Assembly (NCBI GenBank): GCA_904066235.2
Contig: CAJFCV020000001.1
Span: 1,240,001-1,304,000, forward strand
Source of the DNA: Bursaphelenchus xylophilus
Lineage: Eukaryota; Nematoda; Chromadorea; Rhabditida; Aphelenchoididae
Direction: 5' to 3'
Length of the DNA stretch: 64,000 nt
Shown: one piece after another, positions 1-11,727 of the stretch
Position numbering within the stretch: the first letter of the stretch is position 1
Layout of the letters: the number at the start of each line of letters is the position of its first letter
Made by a program: the position numbers and the translations under genes
The notes under the pieces: model-generated
What the model saw: only the letters and a program-made list of their open reading frames with translations
Database searches by the model: none
Told to the model about the DNA's origin: nothing

Positions 1-90
1 CTCTTCTGGAATCCTCGTAAACGACGGGCATTATTTTCACAGGATCTGCCAGGTCCGTCGAATGTCGGCGATGTTTCAGAAACACCATAG
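1..90 (+). CDS. 3' terminal exon of a gene cut by the window edge
   Basis: Frame 1 is open from the first base and ends at TAG (88-90), giving 29 residues that end in DLPGPSNVGDVSETP. An AG acceptor follows TTATTTTCAC at 41-42, so the last exon may instead begin at 43; both readings share the same frame. An AATAAA lies downstream near 241. The product cannot be named from so short a piece. It could be a chance open frame. Confidence 0.35.
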   Translation, partial: LFWNPRKRRALFSQDLPGPSNVGDVSETP

Positions 91-534
91 CTTTTGTGGC
101 AATCTTACTACCAGATCTTCTATCTCTTCTTAGAAGCCTTTATTTTATTCATTAGATAGTCATTTATTATTTATTTATTTGATACCGAATGAAAAAGATT
201 GTTAAAGTAAATTATATTGTCAAAACTTTTTCGCATTAGTAATAAAACATGTTTAAAACATTGTATATTTGAAAAAAAAACAGTGCTTTATTTACTAAAT
301 TCCAATATTTTAATTCGCCGTCTTCCTGGCTTTCCACGAAAAAAAAAAACAAAATCCTGCAGAAGTGGGCGGAGCCAATAGGCGGAAAGAGGCTCGACCC
401 ACACTCTTCCCCCACCTTGATGGCGGGAGCGTCTGCTCGAGACGCTTCCCGCCTCTCAGATTCTTCCCCAAATGGGGAGAGCACGTAAGCACACTCTTCC
501 CAACCTGCAAAAAAGAGGCTCAAGCATTTTTTTC

Positions 535-1615
535 AAAAAAATTTCTTCAAAATGTAAAAATTAAAATATTTTCTACATTTCAGGCCTCTTTTCTTTCAAG
601 TTCAGGAAAAGATTCTGCGGACGGCTCCATTACGCTGTTCGAGGAGCACTGCAGCTGCAGGATGAGCCAGCATTTCTCCTTGGGTGTTCAACTCCTCTCA
701 AAATTCTTTTTTTTTTGTCATGGTTAATATAATTTTTTTTTATGTTTTAATCTGCAGATATCGACAAGACAATCACTCCAAAAGTAAGTTGAACTAACCC
801 TCTTTCTAAATATCCAACAATTTTTTGCCTTACAAAAGTTTATCCTTGCGTATTTGGACATTGTAGTAGGTGTGTAAATTTTGATGAATGCTCTTCGTTC
901 TTGCGATTTTATGGACGAAATTAAATGCGGGAAACTGCAAAGGTGAGCCATTTGTAAACCGTCCCCAAAATAAATATTGTTTCGAACCCGGATTTGAAAT
1001 GTTTTAGGGTCTGAGTGATCAAGTATACCTAAAATCTGAAAAAAAATTCAAAACCGACAATAGAAGGGAGGAAATCAATGCTACGACGTTAAGAATGTCA
1101 AAAGAAAGCTTTATTGCCCATTTAGGCCTTGTATGACGTAAAACTGTACCTGATTTCGCCCTTAAATTTACAACAGTACCTAGTGCAATATCGAAAAATC
1201 GAATTAAAAAAAACTGTAGGTCCTTTCATGCTGAAACAATTTTAGCACGAACAAGGCTCGACGCGTTTCTTTTATGGGGGAGACTTTCAAACTTCGTTCA
1301 TAAAATCGCAAGAACGAAGAGCATTCATCAAGCTTTGAGTCCTTCAGATGTAAACTTACCAACAGTAAAACGCTCACTTTCCGGAACATCGCACAGTATC
1401 AGTCTGTCGGGAAAATAACGTCGGATCGTCGCCCCTCGGAATCGCCCATCATCGCTTTGCGACTGCAAGCTGCGGCTTGAGATTTGGTGCGCGACAGCGG
1501 CGAGGCGAGACACTTTGATGCGACGATCCGCCGTTATTTTTCCGACAGACTGATAGAAAGGCGCCCTGAAATGTAGAAAATATTTGAATTTTTACATTTT
1601 GACGACCAATTTCTC
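535..1615. repeat. Imperfect ~1.1 kb inverted repeat
   Basis: The segment at 535-582 (TGTAAAAATT...TTTCTACATTTCAG) reappears inverted at about 1567-1612, and 880-925 reappears inverted at 1298-1332. The centre (about 940-1280) is unique. A separate small element (1400-1552) sits inside the right arm. Exon-like pieces at 583-690 and 757-785, with AG acceptors and a GTAAGT donor, lie in the left arm but could not be joined into a credible protein. Confidence 0.6.
1400..1552. mobile_element. MITE with CAGTCTGTCGGG terminal inverted repeats
   Basis: The element begins CAGTCTGTCGGGAAAATAA and ends with its near-exact reverse complement, flanked by TAT/ATA, consistent with a TA target duplication. 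Three other copies occur at 58842-58971, 58995-59070 and 61593-61745. It has no coding capacity. The TA target points to a Tc1/mariner-type transposase acting in trans, which is an inference. Confidence 0.8.
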
Positions 1616-1834
1616 TCAAAAGATAAAAAAAATTTCGAAAAAATATCGAAACGAACAAAAAATCTCGAAAATTCTAAAAATTTACATGTTTGCGTCCGAA
1701 ATTTGCATAAACCCCACGAAGAGTCAACGTAGCCCTCCTCCCTCACTCTTTCATTCAGTATCCAAACGTGTTGACTTTCGGTACAGTCGTGTTCCAAGCG
1801 TTCATCCGTTCTCAAAGGAATTTTGCGCCAAGGA

Positions 1835-4033
1835 ATGGCAGACCGTGACGATTTCGTCAAAAAAGCGTTGGCCTTCGTGCTGCAATGCACCGCCATTTAC
1901 CAGGGCTTGCAGCCGGACGTTGCTATCCTCGATGTGGTGACTGCGGATGGTGGAAAGGTGGTCAAATACCACTACAATGGGAGCGCGGAGCCAGAGATGT
2001 GAGTTTGAAGGGGTAAACTGGCGGTCCGAAAAGTCGCCGGGTCGGGTTTTGGATTTTGCACTGTGCGAAAGTCAGAGAGCGAGCGACAGCCGAGAAGAGC
2101 GATTTGCACCGTGCAAGTGGTGCATTTTGGGCTGTCGCTCGCACCCTGCCTTTTTTGCACGGTGCAAACGTCAAAAATTTTGCCTGGAGTTGCTCGTCCA
2201 AGCTTACTCGAAGTCGAGGTCGGGCTTGGCCGACAACAACCTGGCCCTGATTTTAAATTGTTTTAAATATTACGTGTTTAATTTAGTACGACCTACGAGC
2301 TCAATGGTTTCGGCGAGACCATCAGTAATCTTCAAGTTCAAATGATGGAAAAAGACGGCAAACTGGTTCTGGCTGGTCAAGTGAACGCTGGTGATAAGTC
2401 AGTCCTTTTTTACTTCAGCGATTTATCGTGTGATGAATTTTCAGATGCCGGCCTTTTGTCCTCGAAGGAAGCGAGCTGAAGCCGCTAGCCCCCTTCGTTG
2501 CTTGCAAGAATGAGGTTTCTTACATGATGAATGAAAAGTTTTACGTTATAAGGTGTGCAAGTGACCCGCGTAATCCTCCAAATTCCATCACCACAGACCT
2601 TAAAGGAACTCTAATCCCGGATGAAATGAAGGCAGGCCAAAATGCACTTCCCTGCCAGTTAGACCTTGCGGTGAGCCAACAGCACAAGGTTTTAGCGTTT
2701 GACAAATCAGGCTGTATGGCAGTCCGTGATGATATCACGAAATGGAAGACAGCTGAGGAATGCAAGAAGAATACGATTGCTTTGACTGAGGGAACGATGT
2801 CAGACCTCTATTCGTTGGTGAGTTATAACAATTTTTTCCTTTATTGATGTTCCCTCTTTACCCAACCGCTTTTCTTTTCAGTATTACTTGTGGTTGGTCT
2901 TCAAGGGTGATTGTAAAGCTGAAGCCGACGCCCTCAGTTCATTCAAGGATAAGTTCTTGATCAATACCTACGTCAAACTTCAGGCGAGTTTGGTGGAAAC
3001 TTCGACGTAAGTTTTCAAACATTGCATTTTGGGGCTGCGAGGTTTTGGGTCGACGAGAGTTCGGGTCGAGGAGAGGGCTTAGTCGACAAAAATTACACGG
3101 TTGACCGGGTCCTAGGGTAGTCCGTCACCTATTTTGAGGTATTTTTCGCGTATTACTGCAATGAAGCCAGATAAAGTTTTCGGATCTTTGCTTTTGCCTT
3201 TTCTATGCCACAATAGCACAGGGTCAAGAGAGCGAAGGTTCGCAATAGCTAAACTTAAAGGGGAAGTACCTCAAGTGCGACGCTCAGATTTTTTTTGCAC
3301 ACACGTCAGTCATGAACTAGATATCAATCGCTGAAAGTTTTAGCTCGCGCTTTTCCAGCTCCGCCGATTGAACGATTTTACTTTTGTTTCTTGCGTTAAA
3401 AATTTTTTTTGGAGCATCCGACGGCTTTTCCAGGCCTCGCACGCACCTCCCACCATCTTTTTGCGGGTCTCCGCCGGCCCGAAAGATGCCGTGTTGACCC
3501 GAACTGTCGTCGGGACGAAAAACGCGTGTATTTTTGGACTTTTATATAATTGTACACCCGTTTCAGCGCTGGAAATGACACGGAAAGTACAGAGAACTTG
3601 GGACTAATTATTGGTGGTGGCGTGAGCGCGGTTGCGGTCCTGATCCTGAGCGTGGTGGCTGGTGTCCTCTGTTTCCTCTACGTAAGCTTTTGAAGTTTCT
3701 GAATTCGTATTTCGTACAAGTTTGCAAGTAGAGTGGCATTTTTTTCAGAGAAGGGGAAAGTTGTGCTGCAAACGCAAGCGCCTGGCTGAAGCGGAAGCCC
3801 GAGGCCGCAACAACAATAAAAAGACCGACGACAAGAAGGGAGACGAATCAGCCATGTCTGCCGCTGGAAGCACCTCCAAGGGCGTTTCGAACGGCCACAA
3901 AACACCTAACGACTCGAAGCTATTTATCGATAAAAAGCCTCAACAAACATCCGAACAAAAAAACCCCCCCGCCGCCGCTGATGAAGCACAAGAAGAAAAA
4001 ACCGCCACCGCCGATGGAGAACCGGCACAATAG
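1835..4033 (+). CDS. Single-pass (type I-like) membrane protein, unrecognised family
   Basis: Six exons join in phase: 1835-1998, 2287-2397, 2445-2817, 2882-3006, 3567-3681 and 3749-4033, giving 390 residues. Residues about 1-260 form a putative extracellular region with scattered cysteines (contexts KCRPF, ACKN, RCAS, PCQ, GCM, ECK, GDC). Residues 269-295 form one strongly hydrophobic helix (LGLIIGGGVSAVAVLILSVV...), followed by the stop-transfer stretch RRGKLCCKRKR. The last ~95 residues are a charged tail rich in K, E, A, S and Q. The N-terminus (MADRDDFVKKALAFVLQCTA) is only a weak signal peptide, so an upstream exon may be missing. It is flanked upstream by repeats and downstream, tail-to-tail across 2 kb of repeats, by EDC4. 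I do not recognise the ectodomain. The gene model is firm; the function is unknown. Confidence 0.85.
2056..2168. repeat. Short fold-back in intron 1 with TTTGCACNGTGCA ends
   Basis: TTGCACTGTGCG near 2056 and TTGCACGGTGCAAACG near 2155 frame an inverted repeat containing AGCGAGCGACAGC and its complement GCTGTCGCTCGC. Similar gcac-gtgc motifs recur at 4850-5000, 24040-24240, 24290-24630, 59395-59470 and 60950-61010. Confidence 0.6.
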
Positions 4034-4063
4034 TCCACATTTATTAGTATAGTATTTTAGGAG

Positions 4064-4069
4064 AATAAA
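4064..4069 (+). terminator. Polyadenylation signal AATAAA
   Basis: AATAAA lies 31 bases after the stop codon of the membrane-protein gene and is followed by a T-rich stretch. Confidence 0.6.
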
Positions 4070-4254
4070 AATTTTTGTAATGGATTTGCATTCTGTGGGC
4101 TTTGTTTTTTTTCCGTCGGATCATGGGTAGCCAAGCCGGAGGTTTGGCGTTTTAGGATATTATTTCGATTGTTCTGGCCAAGCAGGAGCCTTTAGATCAT
4201 TTTGGGCGACCATATTTTACTTTTTAGAGGCAGGGCGCAACAAGGTGGGACCAA

Positions 4255-5305
4255 GGGGAGCACGCCTGTTTCTGCAGGGTCCAATTTCCTATTCGAATTC
4301 TGAATCGAATAATTCGACCGAAAGTGCAAAATTTCAATTTTCGGGAAAATCGTCATTGTCGACAAAAAATATTTTGGAAGGAGGTCGGTCGGGCGATTAT
4401 CGCGGTTGAGAAAAAATTCTAAATACAAGTCAAAATACATGAAATTAAATACACCTGAGGCTACGAACGTTATCTCCTGGAGGTTTTCTGACATTTTCAA
4501 TAACGATATTTGACGAAAAGGAGGATTTTTTCGGTTCCAAGTGCGACGCTCATGTCAGTAACTTTTAAAAAGTTTTTTACAGATTGAAGCTTCTCATAAC
4601 GAAAAATTTGTGCTGATATTCAGCTATCCTAGTACAACAGATATAAAAAGTATCAAAAGATTCTGAGATGGTTTTTTTTTTTTGGAAATCTCCGGGCAAT
4701 CCTTCAAGTTGCAAAACTCTGTTAAATTCTTCACACGTCCATAGTCCAAATAGCAATTCCTTTGTTAGTTCTAAACTTTTTTAACTTTTGTGGAAATACT
4801 ATATAATACTACGCCGTTTCAAAAGTGCGTTGACTTTTTGTCGCAAGCTTTCCGCACTGTGCGGTTTTTGATCTTTTGCACTGTGAAAGTCAAAAATCGC
4901 CGCGGTGCAAGGTTTTTCAACTTCGTCGCCACGAATTTTGCGAGCGTGACAAGCATTTCACAGTGAAAAAAGTTGAAGAATGCACTGTGAGCCGCAAAAA
5001 AAGTCCATGCTTGAAACGGCGTAGCAGCAAGTTTTAAGGATAGAAAAATAAATACCCCCTCCTCGTATTTTAGGGACTTATCGCGGTTATACGCCATTCA
5101 TGGCACATTTTTCCCATTTTTTCAAAATGTTTGCAATTGAAAAAACATGGAAATTTCAAATTTCCAGAGATCCCGGACAGCAATCAAGCAACCGAACCCC
5201 GGACCAAAAATTGCTCCCAAATGACGATTTTCCCAAAAATTGGAATTTTGCACTTTCGGTCGAATTATTCGATTCAGAATTCGAATAGGAAATTGGACCC
5301 AGGTC
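4255..5305. repeat. ~1 kb inverted repeat with a nested element
   Basis: The segment around 4285-4365 (GGGTCCAATTTCCTATTCGA... AAATTTCAATTTTC) is the reverse complement of about 5220-5300. The centre is occupied by other repeats, including the element at 4809-5027. No coding sequence is seen. Confidence 0.65.
4809..5027. mobile_element. 219 bp MITE with TACGCCGTTTCAA termini
   Basis: CTACGCCGTTTCAAAAGTGC near the left end is mirrored by GCTTGAAACGGCGTAG at the right end. The interior carries gcactgtg motifs shared with other small elements of the window. It is nested in the larger inverted repeat 4255-5305. Confidence 0.65.
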
Positions 5306-5309
5306 TCAA

Positions 5310-6103
5310 GCTCGTTTCTGGCCCTTGTGTGAACATTCTAGCGGCCGCAAGGCTGTCAATCCACGCCTTTCTCCCATATTTACCGTGTTTCCCTCAATTC
5401 ATACAGGTTTTTCAAATCCACTTCGATCCCTTCATTTTTAGGGTTTTTATTTTTTTGTTTTTTACATTTTTTCAGCAATCAAATAGACATAGCATACAAC
5501 AAAGTAGAGTGTTAAGGCCGGAGATCAACAACATACAACAAAAAAAAAGTTTTTATCAGATTATTCAAATTTCTTCATTTTTTTGGGGTTTTCTTGAAAA
5601 TTTCGCGATTCTACACGTGCTAACAAGGCGTAGGCGGACAAAATATAGGTACCATGTGAGGGCTAGGAGACTACTTGAGAAATGACAAAATAGAAATGAA
5701 GGTCGGAAATTCTGCTTTTCTCTGCGAAAAATTGAAAAAAAAAGTTAAATTTTAAAAAAAAATACCAGTATTTGGCCAGAATAGATAAACAAAGGCCGAT
5801 GAGAGGGGAGTTCTTCCTGAAGCTACCATAATTTAGGCTCACAACTCAATCAGAAGCCAAAAATTTGGTTTTTTTGACAAAAAACGTCATGTGTAATATA
5901 ATTTTGATCAAAGGCGGTATCAAAACCCCAATTTTTGCATCAAATTCCGTTCGAAACTTCAAGTCATGGCTTCTAAATTACAGTAGACATCAAGGGGTCC
6001 CAATTTTTTTCTATTTTATAACTTATTTGAGCATAAATTTTGAAAACTTTGGAAAAATAGACAAGACTTTGGCCCCGAGTGCTCCGCTTTTCGCATCCAC
6101 TTT
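5310..6103. other. Gene-free spacer
   Basis: This AT-rich stretch lies between the repeat block and the 3' end of EDC4. A long plus-strand open frame (to 5685) starts inside the repeat arm and has low-complexity composition, so it is not taken as a gene. Nothing else was recognised. Confidence 0.5.
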
Positions 6104-9100
6104 CTACTTCTTTAGGGCGTAGAGGATGAGCTGGCTTATGACGCGGCCCTGTCGTTTATGTTTGGCGTTCCCTTCGCGCGAGATAAACTCCACCAAATCG
6201 GCGCTGCACTGTTCCAGCGTCACCTTGAACATGTCGAACTTGACGACCGGGCTGTCCTCCAGGCTGACCGCAATATTTTCCAGGTAGTTTAATTTCACAT
6301 CCGTCTCCTCTTCGAGTCTTTGGCCGAGGTTTTGCACCAGGCTGAGCAGCACATTCGGTGGGAATATCAGCTTGGAGTCCGTGAACAAGGTCTCGGGGTT
6401 CAATTTGTTGCAAAGGAACATGATGCCGGCGTAGTCGTTGCGGCTGGTCACCTAGAACCTCATCATTTATCAAAAAAAAAGTCATCAAAAATTTTTTTGG
6501 CGAGGAAAGTGCTTCTATGGGGTATGGAGTTACAGGTCGAGAGATACATCAAAAAAACCGAAAAATTTTTCTGATTCAGAATATCTAAAAACTAGCTGCC
6601 GAATTTTGGTCTGTCAGGCGAAAAACCCCTCAGAACTTTCCTCGCAACACCACGCAAATGCCTATTTGAGCAAGTTTTTACAAATTCAAAAGTTTTGTTT
6701 TGAGCTAAAGTAAACCCTGCCATCCTGACAAGCCTTAAAATATCAAACTTGATTAGTACTACAATGCCCTTTTTTACATTGGAACTGTTAATTAAGGTGT
6801 AGTATTAATCAAATTTGAGATTTTAAGGCTTGTCTATAATTGATGCCAGGGTTTACTTTAGCTGGAAACAAAGCTTTTGAATTAGTAAAAACTTGGTCAA
6901 AAAGGCATTTGCGTGGTGTTGCGAGAAAAGTTCTGAGGGGTTTTTCGTCCTTACAAACCAAAATTGGGCAGCTAATTTTTACATATTCCGAATCACAAAA
7001 ATTTTGCGATTTTTTTGATATATGTCTCGACCTGTAACTCCATACCTCATTGAAGTTCTTTCGTTGTAAAATCAAAGCAATCCCAAAAAAAATTCAAAAC
7101 TTTCTTACAAATTCAAACGCCTTGATGACTTGATTTTGTTCGATCATTCGGGTTAGGACGTTGTAATCCGGTACGATTGGAGTGACTGCATGCGACTGGG
7201 TGCGCTGTACTTGCTCGATGAATTCCTGGAGCCCATCCCGGAACTTTTCATTCAGCTGATGGAGCAGCTGGCTGCAAATCTGTTCCACGGCTGGCACCAA
7301 CAGCTGCGAGAGGACCGACTTCACCGTCTCCACCACTCTCGTGTTCGACATTTCCATGGTCGACTGCAGCGAGACGGCGTTATCGTTCAGGGTCTGTTCC
7401 ACGATCCGTTGCACGTCCACTCGGAGGTCGGTGTTCATGCGTTTCACGGTGTGTTCGATGTGCTCGTCGCGGGTTCGCATCTCATTCGCTGAAATTTTTT
7501 AGGATCAAAAGGGTTATCTTCTTCGAAAAATAAAATTTTCGTCCAATTGGACTCGAAACTTTCAAAAAAAAAATCAAAAAACCATCTAATAACCAGCTGC
7601 GCTATGGCGCCACAACCGTAGTAGTAAATTCCAAGGGTCACTAAACCCATATCTATATCAATTTCACAGCAAAAAAAGATATTTTCCACAAAAATAAAAC
7701 TTTTTCTCCATCTGGACTCGAACTTTCAACAAAAAAATCAAAAAACCACCAAACGACCTGTTCCGACGTTGTCTCAGAGCCCTAGCAATGAAGCCGAGGG
7801 GCCAATAAACCCTTATCTCTACCAAAAACGCTTAATCATCCATCTCAAAAACCATTTTTTTACAAGGAAAGTGCTTCTATGGGGTATGGAGTTAGAGGTC
7901 GAGATATGTATCAAAAAACCGCAAAATTTTCCTGATTCAGAATATGCAAGAATTGGCTGCCTAATTTTGGTTTGTAAGGACAAAAAACCCCCCCAGAACT
8001 TTCCTCGCAACACCACGCAAACGCCTTTTTGACCAAGTTTTTACCAATTCAAAAGCTTTGTTTGGAGCTAAAGTAAACCCTGGCATCTTGACAAGCGTTA
8101 AAATACCAAATTTGATTAATACTACAATGCAACTTTTTTACATTGGAACTACTATTAAGGTGTAGTATTAAGCAAATTTGATATTTTAAGGCTTGTCAGG
8201 GTTCACTTTAGCTCAAAACAAAGCTTTTGAATTGGTAAAAACTTGATCAAAAAGGCATTTGCGTGGTGCTGCGAGAAATTTCTGACGGTTTTTTCATCCT
8301 TACAAACCAAAATTGGGCAGTTAATTTTTACACATTCTGAATCAAAAAGATTTTGCAATTTTTTGATACATGTCTCGACCTGTCACTCCATACCCATAAA
8401 AGTATTTGCTTGTCAAATTCACACATTCATCTACCATCCCAGAACCTACAAATTTTCTCCAGCACATCCGCCAAGTTGTCGGTCTGTTCTCGGCGCAGGT
8501 CCGCATTGTCTTTGTGGACCTTTTCCAACTGAATGTTCATATCATTCAGGCGTTTCTCGGTCGAATTGTTCTTTTCGGTGATGGCTTGGAGCAACTTTCG
8601 CAACTGTCTTAGCTCCGTGTGGACGGCGGGGTCGGCGCTGCTGTTGAAGCTGGGGAGGGTCTCATCACGGGGGCTGCGGACCTCGTTCGAGGCGGCGGAG
8701 CTGGTGCGGAGCCGTTGGCTGGAGAGCATGAGTTGTTTCGTTTGCTCGGCCAGCTTCTCGCCGATGATGCGGGCGCCGGTCTCCGGATCCTCGTTCAGGG
8801 CAATGTCGAGCGCCTTCTCCACTTCCACCTTGATCTCCACCAGGGATCGGTTGGTGATTGCGGCGAATGTGGCGCACACTTTGGAGGCCTTGAAGCTTTC
8901 GTCGTCGAGGAGAAGGTCTTCTGAAAAATTCAGGTAAGGCTCGTTTCAAATCCTCCGAATTCCAATCCCAAACACTGCGAAATTCGCTTTTCCGCATTCA
9001 TCTGTCTCGTCCACCGCCAAACGGATGACTAATTTCTCTTCCAAACCCCAGAATTCCAGACATTTTTGTAAAAATCGCAAAAATTTCCGGAAAATCCGTG

Positions 9101-11727
9101 GATAATCAAGCTGCAACCCGCAAAACACAAAAATTTTTTGCGCGTCGCTTTAGATGAGGGCATCTACCAACCTTTGCACCTCATATTCATTGCATCATAC
9201 TTGCGAAAACAATAAAAATTTATAATTTTCTGTCGTTCTAACGCCAAAAATGCGTTAATCCAAAATCTTACCCGTTTCCGCGCTGACATCATCCTCCAAG
9301 CCACACGGTGCGACACAAATTATCTGTTGATGGAAGGAGATTTGTGAGCAGGCCACAAAGTACGGCTGAATTCCTGGGAAGGCGGGAGCGAGTTCCAGAA
9401 CGAAGAGGTTCTAAAGTAATATAAGGTCAAAAACTGACATCAAACTATATTCAACTTCGCTTAATCTACTCAAATCTTCTATTATTCACCTCAATCCTTC
9501 TAATCACTCAAAAAAAACCTAAATTTCACAAAAATTTATATTGTACTAGCCTACCGAGGTTTCATAATCCGCCAGATAGATGAATCTCGCTGTTGGGTCG
9601 ATTGTGGCGTCCAGTTTGGATGTTCCCGACTCGAATCGCAACTTCCCCACGCATTCCCAGTTATAACACGAATAAATCCCCAGTCTTCTTCCATTGTCGC
9701 TGATCAGAACCACATATTTCCAATATGGACCGTCCGAATTGTTGCCGTTTCGTTGCAGATTGTCGAGGAAGAGCATGTCATTGACGTAGAGATTCTATAA
9801 ACATCATTTTTGGGTCAAAAAATTTCGAAAAAATCAATTGAATATACAGGGTGGTTCAGTCGAAGCTTCCATCCTTATTTCAGGTATTTCTCCGCCAATA
9901 ATGCACCAATTTCTATAAAATTTGTATCAAATTGAAGCTGAGGTACCCTATTTTTTGTCCACCAAATATGACGTGCCCAAGTTTACGGAGGCCTCCGTAC
10001 TGATCCTTGGCATTTTCACTCCAAATTTTGCAGCCCGAAATCGGCGAAACTTAGAAAATTTTTCCAAGTTTCACCGATTTGGGGCTCCAAAATTTGGAAT
10101 GAAAATGTCAAAGATCAGTACGGGAGCCTCCGTAAACTTGGGCACGTCATATTAGGTGAACAAAAAATAGGGTACCTCAGCTTCAATTTGATGTAAATTT
10201 TATGGAAATTGTTGCATTATTGGCGGAGAAATACTTGAAATAAGGATGGAAGCTTCGGCTGAACTTCCCTGTACATGCAATTGATTTTTTTCTCTGATGA
10301 AAAAAATCTCGCTTTGGAAATATTTGGAATTTTTGATTTTTTCGAAATTGAACCATCCTATAAAATCACCCCATTTTTTGAGGTCCTTACCTTCAACGGA
10401 TGCAAATTGTGAGCCTCTCTGCCCTGGTGATTCTCCAAAATATAAAAAATAAATTCCCCTGAAGTTGTGGTCACCGCGCAAGCCGTGGCGTCCGGCGAAA
10501 TCCGCACCGCTGATATGTTGGATTCGGTTTGGATTTGGATGAAGCACTCCGAATTCACATCCAACTCCTCGATTTTGACCTCAAGAAGACCGAATTCTTT
10601 CTTGATGGCATGAAGAAAGAAGATCTCCACCGTTTTGTTGTAATATACGGCCAGAACGTGCGTGGAGACGGTTTCGTCTTCCATGTAGGTGCACCAGACA
10701 ATCTTTGGGTTGGGTGCTTCGAAGTGATTTGGTCTGATTATGTTTAGGTATTTTGTTCTGAAAGAAATTATATTATTTTAGGGAAGGTGTGGTGAAATTT
10801 TTCTAGAATCAAAATTTTTGATGTTACAATCAAAAAAGTGCCGATTTTATGGCTTAAATAGAAGAATCATGCCTTTAATTAATAGATAAAGGTGATTTAC
10901 AATCGCGCTTACTGCAAAGATATAATTTTTTCGGCAAAATTCCAGAATCGGACACCTTGATGTCCAAATCAATATAAAAAAGGTGATTTTTGTGCCTACG
11001 AAAGCCTAAAAGCCAATAAAAACGAATCCAAACGACTTACAGTTCATTCCCATCATCTGAGACATGATAAATATATAAGTTAGCATTCTTGTCCAACACT
11101 GCCAAATATCCGGCATGATCGGCAAACAGAATATCCACAACCGGCTGTCTGAAGTCCTTGATCAGATGTCTGGCACGCGACTCTCTCTCCATTACGCGGA
11201 TAGCTTCGCCGGTCTGCTCGTTGAACAGTCTGTAGGCCACCAACTTCTGTCTCGCGCTGAGAATACGACCATCGTAGACGGTCTTGGGATCCCATTTGTA
11301 CTCGCAAAGCACTTTGGAATTGGATTTGTCGGAGTCACGGTCGCGTTTCTCGTCATCCGAAGCCAGAAGAAGCACGTTGCGACCCACGGTGAAGGAGCGA
11401 AGAGTGCCGTTTGACGGCAAAGACCTAAACGAACAGAATTTATATTTTCCATGTTGGAGATGATAGATGCTTAATTTTAAGATAGGTAAAGTAAGATTTC
11501 AGCAAAAATTTCAGATCTCAGAGGTAAAATAAGCCATAGAATACTACTAGAAGATCTAAAATTATAGTGATTATCTTATACCAACACCAAAAATTTAGAA
11601 ACCCATATTTTAGTTGGCTAACGTAATATTGTTTCGATTATTCCTGTGTTCCTAAACCACGAAGCAACAAAAGGCCAAATCAGACTTACACCTTCTCCGT
11701 GACCGTCTCCACCGACCCAGTACTCAT
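6104..11727 (-). CDS. edc-4: EDC4/Ge-1, enhancer of mRNA-decapping scaffold
   Basis: Eight exons (minus strand): 11727-11690, 11424-11041, 10757-10391, 9794-9555, 9410-9272, 8920-8450, 7488-7109 and 6451-6104, all in phase, giving 788 residues. Residues 1-390 match the EDC4 N-terminal WD40-type propeller (CEYKWDPKTVYDGRI; IVWCTYMEDETVSTHVLAVY). Residues about 440-546 are charged and coiled-coil-like. Residues 550-788 match the helical C-terminus (VLLSLVQNLGQRLEEETDVK). In the family this scaffold links DCP2 and DCP1 to P-bodies; that role is inferred from homology. It is shorter than human EDC4 (~1400 residues) and lacks the long serine-rich linker. ATG 11727 is chosen because an AG acceptor (CTTCCAG) and a TTTTAG site lie just upstream, fitting trans-splicing; an extra 5' exon is possible. 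Introns 3, 6 and 7 each carry a fold-back element. Confidence 0.92.
6500..7065. mobile_element. ~560 bp palindromic element (GGTATGGAGTTACAGG family), copy A
   Basis: The left end GGGGTATGGAGTTACAGGTC is mirrored at 7027-7046. The arms share CAACACCACGCAAATGCC and GAGCTAAAGTAAACCC with the other copies at 7861-8420, 27757-28366, 46130-46700 and 54720-55570, plus a fragment at 23388-23460. It lies in the last intron of EDC4. No open reading frame is present, so it is non-autonomous. Confidence 0.85.
7861..8420. mobile_element. ~560 bp palindromic element, copy B
   Basis: This has the same arms and core as copy A: GGGGTATGGAGTTAGAGGTC at the left, and GACCTGTCACTCCATACCC at the right. It sits in EDC4 intron 6. 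Confidence 0.85.
9847..10271. mobile_element. 425 bp fold-back element with TA target duplication
   Basis: The element begins CAGGGTGGTTCAGTCGAAGC and ends CTTCGGCTGAACTTCCCTG; TA precedes and follows it. The arms meet near 10060 around the repeated block CCAAATTTTG. It lies in EDC4 intron 3 and encodes nothing. Confidence 0.85.

Noticed and set aside
1534..1896. 120-codon minus-strand open frame
   Set aside because: It spans the end of the MITE, a repeat arm and the antisense of the first exon of the membrane-protein gene.
5131..5685. 184-codon plus-strand open frame
   Set aside because: It begins in the arm of an inverted repeat and continues through low-complexity AT-rich sequence. No domain, no biased codon use, no splice context.
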